Source: Rickettsiales bacterium (lineage in GTDB: Bacteria > Pseudomonadota > Alphaproteobacteria > Rickettsiales > 21-14-0-20-44-7). Taken from it: a stretch of DNA of 5,035 nt. Both the position numbers and the translations under genes were made by a program. Positions 4,991 to 5,035 of the stretch are shown here, in pieces; positions within the stretch are counted from its first letter, which is position 1, and every line of letters begins with the position of its first letter. The stretch lies in contig JALZVI010000253.1 of assembly GCA_023301015.1 (NCBI GenBank), positions 1 through 5,035 on the forward strand. The letters run 5' to 3'. The notes under the pieces were generated by a model, which saw only the letters and a list, made by a program, of their open reading frames with translations, was not told the origin of the DNA and ran no database searches.

Positions 4991-5035
4991 GGCTCATACG
5001 GGAGTCGAACCCGTGTCTCACCCGTGAAAGGGGCG
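4987..5035 (-). tRNA. tRNA-Glu (anticodon TTC), 5' part outside window
   Basis: The 3' part of a tRNA is visible. The anticodon stem CGCCC/GGGTG (one G-U) closes the loop CTTTCAC, giving anticodon TTC, which reads GAA and GAG. A 4-nt variable loop AGAC and a T-arm ACGGG-TTCGACT-CCCGT follow. The acceptor 3' strand is ATGAGCC, then G73 and an encoded CCA. The CGCCC-CTTTCAC core and G73 resemble bacterial tRNA-Glu. The D-arm and 5' acceptor strand lie beyond the right edge, so completeness cannot be judged. Confidence 0.9.

Overview
The window looks like a stretch of a tailed double-stranded DNA bacteriophage genome, probably part of a DNA-metabolism and host-takeover region. Every gene I can support lies on the minus strand, so transcription runs from right to left. 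Phage origin is inferred from three things: tight packing with ATGA, TAATG and 14-nt overlaps; a small ATP-dependent DNA ligase next to a class I ribonucleotide reductase large subunit and a short MazG-like protein; and phage-type tRNA genes scattered between very small genes. GC content is in the mid-40s by eye. The host cannot be named from this window.

Right end (about 4388-5035), in transcription order: a 5'-truncated tRNA-Glu(TTC); a perfect 13-bp hairpin that abuts a start codon; a 120-aa protein that may be a degenerate ADP-ribosyltransferase-like fold; and a 55-residue hydrophobic protein with a very good ribosome binding site. Centre (about 3304-4388): a zinc-ribbon protein, a MazG-like NTP pyrophosphohydrolase, tRNA-Arg(ACG), tRNA-Trp(CCA) and a DUF1653-like protein. 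Left part (1-3256): nrdA, an ATP-dependent DNA ligase, and an open-ended phage gene of unknown function that leaves the window.

NrdA would make deoxynucleotides with an NrdB partner not seen here. The MazG-like protein may clean or reshape the nucleotide pool, and the ligase seals nicks during replication and repair. The tRNAs probably supplement host translation. A likely promoter with a perfect -10 box lies between the DUF1653-like gene and nrdA, so the nrdA-ligase block may have its own start within a longer read-through transcript.

The observations most worth checking are: the apparent complete absence of GATC and CCGG, although CTAG (same composition as GATC) is common; a tRNA-Trp whose acceptor stem carries one extra A; the hairpin covering the ribosome binding site of the ART-like gene; and the ART-like gene itself. 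I see no mobile element, CRISPR array or attachment site.
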